DNA of 64,000 nt from Acidobacteriota bacterium (GTDB taxonomy: Bacteria; Acidobacteriota; Thermoanaerobaculia; Multivoradales; JBCCEF01): the NCBI GenBank assembly GCA_039030395.1, contig JBCCEF010000017.1, positions 44,805 to 108,804 of the forward strand, in the 5' to 3' direction. Shown in pieces: positions 43,398 through 52,365 of this stretch; position 1 is the first letter of the stretch; the number at the start of each line of letters is the position of its first letter. The position numbers and the translations under genes are program-made. Under the pieces are notes generated by a model. That model had not been told where the DNA came from. It did no database searches and was given only the letters and a program-made list of their open reading frames with translations.

Positions 43398-46081
43398 AAC
43401 TGCTGCGCCTGCGGGTCAAGGACTTTCGCGGCGTCGCCGAGCGCGAGGTGTCCTTCCTGCCGCGTGGCGTGACGGTGATCGAGGGCCCCAACGAGAGCGG
43501 CAAGACCAGCCTGGCGGACGCCATCGACCTGATCTTCGACAAGCGAGCGTCGAGTACCGACCGGGCGGTGCGGTCCGTTCAGCCGGTCGGTCGCGACGTC
43601 GGTTCGGAGGTCGAAGTCGAGGTGGAAACCGGTCCCTATCGCTTCGTATTCTTCAAGCGCTTCAACAAGCAGCACGAGACGGTATTGCGGGTGCACGATC
43701 CGAGTCCCGAGGACCACTCCGGGCGCGAAGCGCACGAACGAGCCCGGGAGATCTTGGAAGAGACCGTCGATCTCGACCTCTGGCGGGCTCTGCGGGTGAA
43801 GCAAGGAAATACCTTCGCGCAGCCGGAAATCGGAGCGTCGCGCTCCCTGCTGGCTTCCCTCGAGGGTGCTTCTCACGGCGTCGGTGGTGAGGGCGAAGGG
43901 GTGGAGACGGAAAGCCTCTTCGAGCGCATTCGGGAGACCCGCGAGCTGTACTTCACCGCCAAGGCCGGTCGGCCGACGGGCGAACTGCGCGACGCCCGCC
44001 TCGCCCTGGAAGAGGCGGAGTCGAACCTGGCCGAGGTCGAGGCCGAGTATCGCCGGTTGGAGGTGGATGTCGAGCGCGAGACCGATCTCGCGGACAGCCG
44101 CTCCACCCTGCGGGAGGATTTGGAGCGGGCCGCCGCTCGCGAGCGCGAGGCGACGGAGGCCAAGGCCGAGGTCGACCGACTGCTGGCGGAGGTGGCGGAG
44201 CACAAGGCGGCGCTAGCCGACGAACGCGGCAAGGTCGAGCTGCTGCGCGAACTGGTCGAGGCGGAGGGCCAGCGTCGGGAGATGGAGCGGGATCTGAAGA
44301 CATCGCGCGCCGAGCTGGCTGCCGCCCTCGAGGCGGAAAAGCCGATCCGGGCGGCGCACGAGGCCGCGGCGGAGTCGGCTTCGGCTGCCGAGGCGACCTA
44401 TGCGGTAGGCCGGCAACGGCTGGAGAACCGTCGCCGCAGGGAAGAACTGGAGCGGCGGTTGCGGCGCTACAGCGCGCGCTCGCAGCGCTTGGGCGTCGTT
44501 GACGAAGCGCTCGCCGGTTCTTCTCTCACCCGCGAAGCACTGGAACGTCTGGAGGGGATCAGCCGCGAGGTCGACCGCAAAGAGGCGGAGCTCGGCGCGG
44601 TGAGCGCAACGCTCCACATCACCGCTCATGAGGCGCTCGATCTGCAGGTCGGCGACGCGACCCGCTCGGTGCGCGCCGATGACCAAGCCGAGATCCGAAT
44701 CGACCGCCCGGTGTCGCTGGATCTACCGGCGCTCCACCTCGTACTTCGGCCGGGTCGCGACCCGGAAGGGCTGCGTCGCCGCCTCGAGGAACTTGAGAGG
44801 GAGATCGAAGAGGGCTGCCGGGCGGCCGGAGTCGAAAATGTTGCGGCGGCTTCCGAGAGCTTCATTCGACGCCAGGAGCTGGAGGCGGAACGTCTTCGCC
44901 TGCGGCAGGAGGCGGCCGGTGAGGAGCCGTTCGAAGCGCTCGAAAAGGAGCTGTCGCAGCTTTTGGCGGCGGATGACGACGAGGGTGCACTGCAGGATCC
45001 GGAGGCGCTCGAGAAGCGGTTGCAGACGGCGAGGGGCCAACTCGCCACCCGTCGCCAGGCGGCGACGGAGGCCGCTCGGGCGGTCGCGGCGGCCCGTCGG
45101 TTGGTGCGTGATCTCGAGATCAAGGCCGAGAACGGCGCCGAGCGTTCCGCCCGCGCCCGGGCCTTGATCGGCAATTTGGTCGAGGCTCTGGCCGGGGATG
45201 CCTCCGCCGGGGGAGGTCCCGGCCAGCTCGATCTCTTCCAAGCGGCGACGCGGCGAAGCGAAGGAGAGGGCGATCAGGAGGAATCGGTCGCTGATGAGAC
45301 CTCTGCCTTCGCTCGAGCCCTGGCCGAGGCGAGGCGGCGCGAGGACGAGGCCCGCGTGCGATTCGCCTCGGTCGAAGAGAGCCTCGCTTCCACTCGGCCG
45401 GAGGCGGTGCGCCGCCGGGCCGAGACCGCCATGGCCCAGGCGGAGGTGCTCCGCCGACGTCTGAACTCGACCGAGGGGGAGCTGCGTGAGTTGCGCGGCC
45501 GCCTGGCGGCGCACCGCGAGCGAGATCTGTTCGAAGGCCGCCAGGAGGCGCGGTCGCGGGCCGAGGCGGCGCGCCGGGCGGCGCAGGCGGTGGAGCGCCG
45601 GGCGCGGGCGGCGGAACGTCTTTGGCAGGCCTTTGGCAAGGCCCGCGATGCGGCCCGCGAAACCTACAGCGAACCGCTGCGGCGGCATATCGAGGATCTG
45701 GGGCGAGATCTGTTCGGCGAAACCTTCGCGGTGGAGCTCGATGACGAGCTGCGCATTGCCCGGCGCATCCTGCTGGGGGAGGTGCTGGAAGTCGAACGGC
45801 TGAGCGCCGGGACCCGTGAGCAACTCGCCCTTCTCAGTCGGTTGGCGAGCGCCATGGTGGCCGCCAGACCGGCCACCGCGGCGTCCGAGGGCGTGCCGTT
45901 GATCATCGACGATGCGCTCGGTTCCGCCGACCCGAAGCGCCTGGCGGCGATGGAGCGGGTGATCGAGCGGGTGGGAGGGCATGGCCAGATCATCCTGCTC
46001 ACCTGCTTCCCGGAGCGCTACCGGGGCATTCTCGGCGCCTCGCTGGTGACTTTTTCAAAGGCACCCTCTGGAACTCTCTAG
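43394..46081 (+). CDS. SMC/Rad50-like AAA ATPase (YhaN/SbcC type)
   Basis: The 895-residue product has Walker A at GPNESGKTSL near residue 33 and long coiled-coil arms rich in Glu, Ala and Arg (about residues 200-800). The C-terminal ATPase half carries the signature LSAGTREQLALLSRLASAMV, Walker B PLIIDDALGSADPKR and the QIILLTCF region. The hinge area has no CxxC zinc hook, which separates it from classic SbcC and fits the YhaN branch. The start is GTG 43394, coupled to the nuclease gene. It is also shorter than E. coli SbcC (about 1,050). Confidence 0.85.
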   Translation: MKLLRLRVKDFRGVAEREVSFLPRGVTVIEGPNESGKTSLADAIDLIFDKRASSTDRAVRSVQPVGRDVGSEVEVEVETGPYRFVFFKRFNKQHETVLRVHDPSPEDHSGREAHERAREILEETVDLDLWRALRVKQGNTFAQPEIGASRSLLASLEGASHGVGGEGEGVETESLFERIRETRELYFTAKAGRPTGELRDARLALEEAESNLAEVEAEYRRLEVDVERETDLADSRSTLREDLERAAAREREATEAKAEVDRLLAEVAEHKAALADERGKVELLRELVEAEGQRREMERDLKTSRAELAAALEAEKPIRAAHEAAAESASAAEATYAVGRQRLENRRRREELERRLRRYSARSQRLGVVDEALAGSSLTREALERLEGISREVDRKEAELGAVSATLHITAHEALDLQVGDATRSVRADDQAEIRIDRPVSLDLPALHLVLRPGRDPEGLRRRLEELEREIEEGCRAAGVENVAAASESFIRRQELEAERLRLRQEAAGEEPFEALEKELSQLLAADDDEGALQDPEALEKRLQTARGQLATRRQAATEAARAVAAARRLVRDLEIKAENGAERSARARALIGNLVEALAGDASAGGGPGQLDLFQAATRRSEGEGDQEESVADETSAFARALAEARRREDEARVRFASVEESLASTRPEAVRRRAETAMAQAEVLRRRLNSTEGELRELRGRLAAHRERDLFEGRQEARSRAEAARRAAQAVERRARAAERLWQAFGKARDAARETYSEPLRRHIEDLGRDLFGETFAVELDDELRIARRILLGEVLEVERLSAGTREQLALLSRLASAMVAARPATAASEGVPLIIDDALGSADPKRLAAMERVIERVGGHGQIILLTCFPERYRGILGASLVTFSKAPSGTL

Positions 46082-46343
46082 ATCTGGACGCCTCCGGTGC
46101 CTCTAACTTCCCATCAGCATTGACGGTTTGAGGGAAATGAACAATTTTCTAATCAATGGTATGTCGCGTAGCGCATTTACCTTGTCAGTGGGCCGGAGGA
46201 CTGGTATGTTTCTACGCCTACACATGTCGTTTGAGCGGAAAAGTCTCGATCGTTGAAGACCTTGACGAGATTGAACCTCTGATCGAAGAGAACGGAAACT
46301 CGATCAAAATTCAGATTCACCTGAACATGGAGGAGGACGAAAC

Positions 46344-46802
46344 ATGCATTCACCGCAGACAGCCTGGTTGAGGCGTGCCGCGATCGCTTCCGCCACCCTC
46401 GGAGTTCTCGCCTGCGGAGTCTGGGCTTTCGCCAGCTTCGACAAGGCCAACTCCGAGGTGTCGGTGACGACCGCGCGGGTCGAAGCCGCGGAAACCACTC
46501 AGAATACGGAAATGCAGGGTATGCGAGCCTACCTCGACTCGGAAACCGGCGAGCTGCGGGCTCCCACCCGCGACGAACTGGCTGCGGACTCGCTGGCCGC
46601 CTCCATTCCGGAGCGCACCGATGCCGGTCTGTCCGCCGTGCGGATGGCCGATGGTCGCCTCAAGGCGGATCTGCAGGGCCGCTACATGAGCTACTCCGTC
46701 GCCCGCATCGATGCGGACGGCGGCGTAGAGCAGGACTGCGTGAACCACGCCTCCGCGGCGGAAGCCTTCGCCCACGGTCACGGCCCCTCGGTGGAGGAGT
46801 AG
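46344..46802 (+). CDS. Exported protein of unknown function, partner of the 46807 peptidase
   Basis: The 152-residue product has a basic N-terminus and a hydrophobic stretch with a Cys (IASATLGVLACGVWAFASF), so it is exported, perhaps a lipoprotein by LACG. The mature part is acidic, with MRAYLDSETGELRAPTRDEL and DADGGVEQDCVNHASAAEAF. It starts after GGAGGAGG and ends 4 bases before the peptidase gene, so they form an operon. I do not recognise the family; it may be a chaperone, inhibitor or surface partner. Confidence 0.6.
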   Translation: MHSPQTAWLRRAAIASATLGVLACGVWAFASFDKANSEVSVTTARVEAAETTQNTEMQGMRAYLDSETGELRAPTRDELAADSLAASIPERTDAGLSAVRMADGRLKADLQGRYMSYSVARIDADGGVEQDCVNHASAAEAFAHGHGPSVEE

Positions 46803-46806
46803 AACG

Positions 46807-48339
46807 ATGCGAATGAAGACTCTTTTCACCCTCGTTCTGTTTGCCGCCTTGCTGGCCGCGCCGGCCTTCGGTGCCGCCACCATCACCATCGTCAACGTCG
46901 ATGGCGCTGGTGAGGGCTTCAACGATCCGGGTCCACCGCTGCTCCCGGCGCCGGGGAACACCGGAACCACCCTCGGTGAACAGCGCCTGGAGGTGTTCCT
47001 GGCGGCGGCCGACCTGTGGGGCGACGTCCTCGAAAGCGATGTCGAGATTTTCGTGCGGGCGAGCTTCGATCCGCTGTTCTGCGACGCCACTTCGGCGGTG
47101 CTCGGTTCTGCCGGTGCTCTGGTGGTGCAGCAGGATTTCGACAATGCGATTTTCCCGGGCACCTGGTATCACGCGGCGCTGGCCAACAAGCTGGCCGGAG
47201 TGGATCTGGATCCGCCGCCGCCGGTCGGCCTGCAGGGCGACGACATTCAGGCGCGCTTCAACGTCGACATCGACAACAACCCGGCTTGTCTGGGCCCGAA
47301 CAACTGGTACTACGGGCTGGACAACCTGCCGGCTCCCGGCACCACCGATCTGTTCCAGGTGGTGAAGCACGAGATCGCCCACGGCCTCGGCTTCTCGAAC
47401 TTTGCGAACGAGACCACCGGCGCCTTGTTCCTCGACACGCCGGACGTCTACACCCAGTTCACCCGCGACAACACGACCGGTCTGTTGTGGTCCGAGATGA
47501 ACGACGCCGAGCGCCAGGCTTCGGCAATCAATGACCAGAACGTCGTGTGGATCGGCCCGGCTTCGACCAACGAGGCGCCCAACATTCTCGGCAACCCGCC
47601 GGTGATGGAGATCAACTCCCCCGGCGGCATCGCCGGTACCTACGCGGCCCAGGGCGCGACCTACGGCCCGCAGCTCACCGCCGCCGGATTGACCGGAAAT
47701 GTTGTCCTGGCGATCGATGGCGCCGGTCCCGATCCGAACGATGGTTGTGAGCCGCTGACCAACGGCGGCGCCGTTGCCGGCAACATCGTGTTGATCAACC
47801 GTGGCAACTGCGCTTTCGTGACGAAGTCCGTCAACGGTGACATGGCCGGTGCCACGGCGGTGATCGTGGGCAACAACATCGCTCCGGGACTGCCCCCGAT
47901 GGGCGGCACCGATCCGGGTACCCTCAACATCCCGAGCGTGGGTATCTCCCTGGCTGACAGCGATCTGATCAAGGGCGAGCCGGACGGTTCGGTCAACGTC
48001 ACCCTGCAGCTCGATCTCACCCAGTTCTCCGGTACCGACGCCAACGGCTTCATGAAGCTGTTCGCGCCCAACCCGGTGCAGCAGGGTTCGTCGATCTCCC
48101 ACTGGGACACGACGGCCAGCCCGAACCTGTTGATGGAGCCGTTCATCAACCCGGACATCGGGACGGACACCGATCTGACGGACGAACTCTTCGCCGACAT
48201 CGGTTGGTTCGCCGGCGGAGTGAACGTGCTCGAGATCCCGACCATCGACACGGTGGGCATGATCGGCCTGGCGCTCCTGCTCCTCGCCGCCGCCTTCTGG
48301 GTGATGAGCCGCCGCAACCGCAAGGGCGAGGTGTCCTAG
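46807..48339 (+). CDS. Exported metzincin-like protein with PA domain and IPTL-like C-terminal sorting tail
   Basis: The 510-residue product has a signal peptide (TLFTLVLFAALLAAPAFGA) and a zinc motif HEIAHGLGF (His188, Glu189, His192). A PA domain follows (VLINRGNCAFVTKSVNGDMA, GATAVIVGNNI). The end is EIPTIDTVGMIG, then LALLLLAAAFWVM and SRRNRK: the PEP/IPTL-CTERM layout of a short motif, a membrane span and basic residues. IPTL-CTERM proteins are thought to be processed at the cell surface. Only two histidine ligands are clear. The protein is likely anchored and surface-exposed. Confidence 0.75.
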   Translation: MRMKTLFTLVLFAALLAAPAFGAATITIVNVDGAGEGFNDPGPPLLPAPGNTGTTLGEQRLEVFLAAADLWGDVLESDVEIFVRASFDPLFCDATSAVLGSAGALVVQQDFDNAIFPGTWYHAALANKLAGVDLDPPPPVGLQGDDIQARFNVDIDNNPACLGPNNWYYGLDNLPAPGTTDLFQVVKHEIAHGLGFSNFANETTGALFLDTPDVYTQFTRDNTTGLLWSEMNDAERQASAINDQNVVWIGPASTNEAPNILGNPPVMEINSPGGIAGTYAAQGATYGPQLTAAGLTGNVVLAIDGAGPDPNDGCEPLTNGGAVAGNIVLINRGNCAFVTKSVNGDMAGATAVIVGNNIAPGLPPMGGTDPGTLNIPSVGISLADSDLIKGEPDGSVNVTLQLDLTQFSGTDANGFMKLFAPNPVQQGSSISHWDTTASPNLLMEPFINPDIGTDTDLTDELFADIGWFAGGVNVLEIPTIDTVGMIGLALLLLAAAFWVMSRRNRKGEVS

Positions 48340-48386
48340 AGGCGTCTCGCTGAGCGTTGCTTCTCGGAGCGGCGCACCCGGATACG

Positions 48387-48430
48387 AAAACGGCCCGCTC
48401 CTCTCGCGAGGGCGGGCCGTTTTTCTTTTT
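48387..48430. terminator. Bidirectional terminator between the peptidase gene and thrS
   Basis: AAAACGGCCCGC (48387-48398) and GCGGGCCGTTTT pair over a short loop, with a T-run on the plus strand and, by symmetry, an A-run giving U's on the minus strand. It serves both converging genes (stop at 48339 plus, 48447 minus). Confidence 0.88.
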
Positions 48431-48446
48431 GGGGGAGTAGGAGGGG

Positions 48447-50273
48447 TTACAAATCGCTCTCGCGCCGCGCGATGCGGGCCGCGAGGTCGGTTCGGAACTC
48501 CTCTACCGGAACGGCGTTCTGCCGCGAGCCGTCGCGCTTGCGCACGGCGACGGTGCCCTCTTCCATCTCGCGATCGCCCACCACCAGCATGTAGGGAATC
48601 TTCAGGAGCTGCGCTTTGCGGATTTTGGCGTTCATGCGCTCCGAGGCGAGATCCGCATCGGCCCGGATGCCGGCCTCCCGCAGTTGGGACACAACCCGCT
48701 GGGCATAGTCGTTGTGGGTATCGGAGATCGGTACCAGGCGCACCTGCTGCGGCGCCAGCCACGGCGGGAAGGCGCCGCCGAAGTGTTCGATCAGAAAACC
48801 CACCAAGCGCTCATGGGTGGAGAGCGGCGCCCGGTGGATGCACAGCGGCGTGGCCTCGGCGCCCTCGGCGGTGACGAACCTCAGTTCGAAGCGGTCCGGC
48901 TGGGCGAAGTCCACCTGATTGGTGGCGAGGGTGAATTCCTTGCCGATCACGCTCTCGATCTGCACGTCGATCTTCGGCCCGTAGAAGGCCGCTTCATCGG
49001 CCACCTCGACGAACGGAATGCCGCCCTTTTCCATCGCCTGGCGCACCATGTCCTCGGTCTTCAGCCACAGGCGCTCGTTGTCGACATACTTCTTGCCCAG
49101 ACCCTTTTTGTGGTGGGTCGAGAGGCGCATGAAGTAGCTGTCGACGGCGAACAGCCGGAAATACTCCAAGTACATGTCGATCACCGCCATGAACTCCGCC
49201 TCGAACTGGTCCTCGGCGCAGTAGATGTGGGCGTCGTTCATCTGCAGCGAGCGCACCCGCATCAGGCCGAAGAGCTCACCGCTTTTCTCATAGCGGTAGC
49301 AGGTGCCGTACTCCGCCAGTCGCAGCGGCAACTCCCGGTAGGAGCGCGGCCGGCTGGCGTAGATCTTGTGATGGAACGGGCAGTTCATCGGCTTGATGTA
49401 GTAGTCGGCGCCGTCCATCTCCATCGGCGGATACATGCTGTCCTGGTAGTAGGGCAGATGTCCGCTTTTCAGGAAGAGCGTCTCCTTGGAGAGGTGAGGC
49501 GTGCGCACCCGCTCGTAGCCGGCCTTGAACTCCAGGTCCTTGGCGAGCCGTTCGAGTTCGTCGATCAGGATGCCGCCGTTCGGCAGCCAGAGCGGCAGCC
49601 CGGGACCGATCTCATCGTCGAAGGTGAAGATCTCCAGATCCTTGCCGATCTTGCGGTGATCGCGCTTCTTGGCCTCTTCCAGCAGGTCGAGGTGGCGGCG
49701 CAGTTCCTTCTTGTTCTTCCAGGCGGTGCCATAGATGCGCTGCATCATCGGATTCGCCTCGTCGCCCCGCCAGTAGGCGCCGGCGACGCTCATCAGCTTG
49801 AAGGCGTCTACCGGGATCTTGCCGGTGTGTTCGACGTGCGGTCCGGCGCACAGATCCTCGAAGGAGTCCTGTCGGTAGGTGGTGATCTCCGGCGGCGCTT
49901 CCACCTCGTCGCCGTTCTCGTCCACCTCACCGCGTTCCAGGCCCTCGATCAACTCCACCTTGTAGGGCTGGTCGGCGAGGAGCTCCTTCGCCTCTTCGGC
50001 GCTCACCACCCGCTGATCGAAGGGGAAGCGGCCGCCGATGATCCGGCGCATGCCCTTCTCGATCGCCTCCAGATCCTCCGGCGTGAAGGTTCGGGGTTTG
50101 CCGTCGTCCCCGGGACCGAGGTCGAAGTCGTAATAGAAACCGGTCTCCGTCGGCGGGCCGATGCCAAGACGGGCTTGCGGATACAGCTCCAGTACCGCCT
50201 GCGCCATCACGTGGGCCGCGCTGTGGCGGATCTCATAGAGACGGTCTTTTTCGAGTTGGCTCGACTTCACCAT
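48447..50273 (-). CDS. thrS: Threonyl-tRNA synthetase without the N-terminal TGS domain
   Basis: The 608-residue product starts directly at the tRNA-SAD editing domain (LYEIRHSAAHVMAQAVLELY, with HSAAHVMA) instead of the usual TGS domain. The class II catalytic core is complete: motif 2 in CYRYEKSGELFGLMRVRSLQ, zinc ligand Cys in KPMNCPFHHKIYASRPRSYR and the His ligand in PLCIHRAPLSTHERLVGFLI. The anticodon domain follows. It charges tRNA-Thr. The ~608 residues versus ~640 in E. coli fit loss of the TGS domain. No T-box motif was recognised upstream. Confidence 0.94.
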   Translation of the reverse strand: MVKSSQLEKDRLYEIRHSAAHVMAQAVLELYPQARLGIGPPTETGFYYDFDLGPGDDGKPRTFTPEDLEAIEKGMRRIIGGRFPFDQRVVSAEEAKELLADQPYKVELIEGLERGEVDENGDEVEAPPEITTYRQDSFEDLCAGPHVEHTGKIPVDAFKLMSVAGAYWRGDEANPMMQRIYGTAWKNKKELRRHLDLLEEAKKRDHRKIGKDLEIFTFDDEIGPGLPLWLPNGGILIDELERLAKDLEFKAGYERVRTPHLSKETLFLKSGHLPYYQDSMYPPMEMDGADYYIKPMNCPFHHKIYASRPRSYRELPLRLAEYGTCYRYEKSGELFGLMRVRSLQMNDAHIYCAEDQFEAEFMAVIDMYLEYFRLFAVDSYFMRLSTHHKKGLGKKYVDNERLWLKTEDMVRQAMEKGGIPFVEVADEAAFYGPKIDVQIESVIGKEFTLATNQVDFAQPDRFELRFVTAEGAEATPLCIHRAPLSTHERLVGFLIEHFGGAFPPWLAPQQVRLVPISDTHNDYAQRVVSQLREAGIRADADLASERMNAKIRKAQLLKIPYMLVVGDREMEEGTVAVRKRDGSRQNAVPVEEFRTDLAARIARRESDL

Positions 50274-50369
50274 GGGTCATACTCCTCAGGTTGCAGATGC
50301 CGGGAGGCGCTTGGCTCGCGGTGCAACGGGCGCTCCGGTTGGAGCCGGGAATGTTCGCATGCCCGAACG

Positions 50370-50402
50370 AAAAAAGCCACGCCCCCGGGAGACGGGTGGT
50401 GG
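50370..50402 (-). terminator. Possible minus-strand hairpin with U-tract upstream of thrS
   Basis: On the minus strand a GC-rich imperfect stem (CCACCC at 50402-50397 with GGGCGTGG near 50384-50377) is followed by six T's (50375-50370). It could terminate transcripts from the acyltransferase operon or attenuate thrS. Pairing is imperfect, so the call is weak. Confidence 0.35.
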
Positions 50403-50406
50403 GTCA

Positions 50407-50554
50407 GCGCGACCGAGCCCAGAGGGGCTCGGCGGCGGCTTGGCCGCCGAGGACGGGGTGAGCCCGAAGGGCGAGGGGGCGCCCAGCCCCCTGAAAAGAA
50501 ATCTAGCAGGCGTGCTGAAACGATCGGTGAAACCGTACTTCAGCCGCCTGCTAG
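50407..50554 (+). repeat. Structured intergenic repeat, copy B
   Basis: Copy B. On the plus strand: CGAGCCC-agag-GGGCTCG, GGCGGC...GCCGCC, conserved linker GGACGGGGTGAGCCC, GCCC-GAA-GGGC, GGGGGC-gccca-GCCCCC, then the terminal stem CTAGCAGGCG...CGCCTGCTAG (50503-50554) with GCTGAA/TTCAGC and an inner GGT-GAA-ACC. The stop codon of the minus-strand acyltransferase (CTA at 50551-50553) is inside the last four bases of the stem. It lies between that gene and thrS. Confidence 0.82.
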
Positions 50555-51261
50555 AGCGGCTGTTCGTCGGGGACGGGGCCTTCCTGGCAGTAGAGGTCGC
50601 GCCGGCGGGTGAGGTCCTCGATCAGCGCTGCCGTGAAGTCGCTGCCCTGTGCATCGAGCTGGCTACGGTAGGTCGCGATATCGACCACCTCCAGGCGCAT
50701 GCGAACCGTTTGAAACAGCTTGGGGAAGGTTTGCCCAGGCACCTGTACGTGGTGCAGCCCCAGGCTGTAGGCGATCAACATGCGTCCTTCGGGCACTGCC
50801 TTGAGGATGTCCGCGACGCCTCCCCGCACGGTCATCGGTCGGCCTTTGGCGTCCAGGCCGTTGGCTCGCTTCATCCGTCCCTCCGGCAGCATCGCCACCA
50901 TCGCCTTGGGGTCCGAGATCTTGGACAGCACCGCGCCCCAGGTTTCGTCCCGCTTTCGGCTGATGGAGACCACATGGGCCGCCAGGGCGCGGAAGAACTT
51001 GCCGGTGATCGGCCGGTTCATGGTGACCGAGGCGACGGGGATTACGCCGTGTTCCGCCAGCCGGCGCAGGAATCGCCGCGGCACCGCGCCGGCGAAGATC
51101 GGTTCATAGAGGCTGGTGTGGTTGAGGATGGCGACAATTCGCAGCTTGCTCCAGGGGTCGTCCTCGGGCACCTCGCCGACGCGGGTCAGCTCGACCTTGA
51201 AGAGCATCCGAGCCATCTGCTTCAGAACGATCAGGAAGAAGAGAGTGAATTTCGCGCGCAC
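50551..51261 (-). CDS. PlsC-like acyltransferase
   Basis: The 236-residue product has an N-terminal membrane-associated helix and acyltransferase motif I in NHTSLYEPIF (His with Glu at the +5 position, a variant of HX4D), and motif III-like PEGRMKR. It is related to lysophospholipid acyltransferases. It is last of three tightly packed minus-strand genes (DinB-like, SCP2-like, this one; 3-base gap). The lipid substrate is unknown. Confidence 0.72.
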   Translation of the reverse strand: MRAKFTLFFLIVLKQMARMLFKVELTRVGEVPEDDPWSKLRIVAILNHTSLYEPIFAGAVPRRFLRRLAEHGVIPVASVTMNRPITGKFFRALAAHVVSISRKRDETWGAVLSKISDPKAMVAMLPEGRMKRANGLDAKGRPMTVRGGVADILKAVPEGRMLIAYSLGLHHVQVPGQTFPKLFQTVRMRLEVVDIATYRSQLDAQGSDFTAALIEDLTRRRDLYCQEGPVPDEQPL

Positions 51262-51264
51262 GTT

Positions 51265-51714
51265 TCAGCCCTCTTCGCCCAGATCGTCGTCCACCCGAGG
51301 CTCGAATCGTTCATTGGCACGGCGCGACGCCCGCACCAGTTGTCGCGCCATCCGGGCGTGGGGCACCAGGCGGGTAATGGTGCCACGGTCGAGCTGCAAT
51401 TTGCCGCCCATCAGAGCCCAGATCGGTTCGAGTTCGCCGAGCAGCAGCCGTTCCCAGGTGCTGGCCGGGGCGCGCAGCACGAAGGGCGCCGTGGCGCGAT
51501 CCTCGGGCGTGGCCGATCGCGCCGCCCGGCAGTCGCCGTTGCGCAGGTCGAGCCAGGCACAGCGCTCGTCGGGCATGCCCAGCTCCGGCTCCGGGGTCAT
51601 CACGAAGGCGATGGCCCCCTGCCAGCGAGCGCCCGCGGCGCGGAACTCCTCACTGGCGACCAGTTCGTCTCGCCAGGCGTCAATCCAAGGCTGGGTGAAA
51701 GCGTGCGGATTCAC
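51265..51714 (-). CDS. SCP2-like sterol/lipid-binding domain protein
   Basis: The 149-residue product has the SCP2-like core FVLRAPASTWERLLLGELEP, WALMGGKLQLDRGTITRL and MARQLVRASRRA. SCP2 domains bind lipids or acyl-CoA. The GTG start at 51714 overlaps the preceding stop (GTGA). The operon with an acyltransferase supports a lipid-related role. The region before the core is of uncertain fold. Confidence 0.65.
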   Translation of the reverse strand: MNPHAFTQPWIDAWRDELVASEEFRAAGARWQGAIAFVMTPEPELGMPDERCAWLDLRNGDCRAARSATPEDRATAPFVLRAPASTWERLLLGELEPIWALMGGKLQLDRGTITRLVPHARMARQLVRASRRANERFEPRVDDDLGEEG

Positions 51715-52262
51715 GCGGTCCGCCTCTCGCCCTTGGCGATGTCCTCAATGAACCGTAGGTGGTGCCGCTGATGGATGAACAGAAAGCGCACCCACTGGCG
51801 CCCGGTGAAGTCACCCAGTACCGGATGCCGAACGCGGTGGTCGCTGGCTTCGATCTCACCTAACTTCCTCGCCAAAGCCGGCAGCCTTCGGCGCACTTCT
51901 TCGATCAGCTCCCGGGCGCGCTCAGGGCTCGAGTCTCTCGGCTTCCATTCCGGTCGAGCTCTGCCGCGGCCGCGGGGAATGCGGCCGGTCCACAGCACCA
52001 GATGGCCCCAAAAGTTGGGCGAACCGGAGGTGGCGCCGGGGGGCTGACCGCCGTCCGCCGCAAAGGCTCTGAACAGATCGAGGGTGAGGGTGCTGGTGAT
52101 GCCCAGGTGCTCCAGATGCTGGGCGACATCCCACGCGGAAAGCTCCTCGCGGCGGGCGTCGAGGGACGGTCCGGCACCGTCGAGGATCGCGATCATCCGG
52201 TCGTTCTGGGCGACGATGCGGCGATAGCAGCGGAGAATGGAAGGCGAGGCTGAACGGGACAC
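51711..52262 (-). CDS. DinB-superfamily protein (DUF1569-like)
   Basis: The 183-residue product has the helical DinB-type layout with WDVAQHLEHLGITSTLTLDL and the C-terminal HPVLGDFTGRQWVRFLFIHQ followed by RHHLRFIEDI. Histidines are placed to bind one metal. Its role is unknown. First gene of the minus-strand operon with the SCP2-like and PlsC-like genes. Confidence 0.65.
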   Translation of the reverse strand: MSRSASPSILRCYRRIVAQNDRMIAILDGAGPSLDARREELSAWDVAQHLEHLGITSTLTLDLFRAFAADGGQPPGATSGSPNFWGHLVLWTGRIPRGRGRARPEWKPRDSSPERARELIEEVRRRLPALARKLGEIEASDHRVRHPVLGDFTGRQWVRFLFIHQRHHLRFIEDIAKGERRTA

Positions 52263-52365
52263 GACCGAATCCTACCCCGGATCCGGCAAAATTCCGGAGG
52301 GGAGGGTGCTGACCGGCCCCCAGTTCGGAAAGGCACGATAGGATCGGCGCGAGGAGAAAATCAGC

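Noticed and set aside
46156-46371. A 71-codon open frame upstream of the 46344 gene
   Set aside because: It begins in the middle of the AT-rich leader, has no ribosome-binding site, and runs into the next gene's start. The part IVEDLDEIEPLIEENG is protein-like, so I keep it as doubtful rather than annotating it.
50274-50406. A T-box leader for thrS
   Set aside because: No T-box core or antiterminator pairing was found; the hairpin with U-tract is weak and could serve the upstream operon.
48684-50612. A long plus-strand open frame opposite thrS
   Set aside because: It is antisense to a complete synthetase and has no motif of its own.
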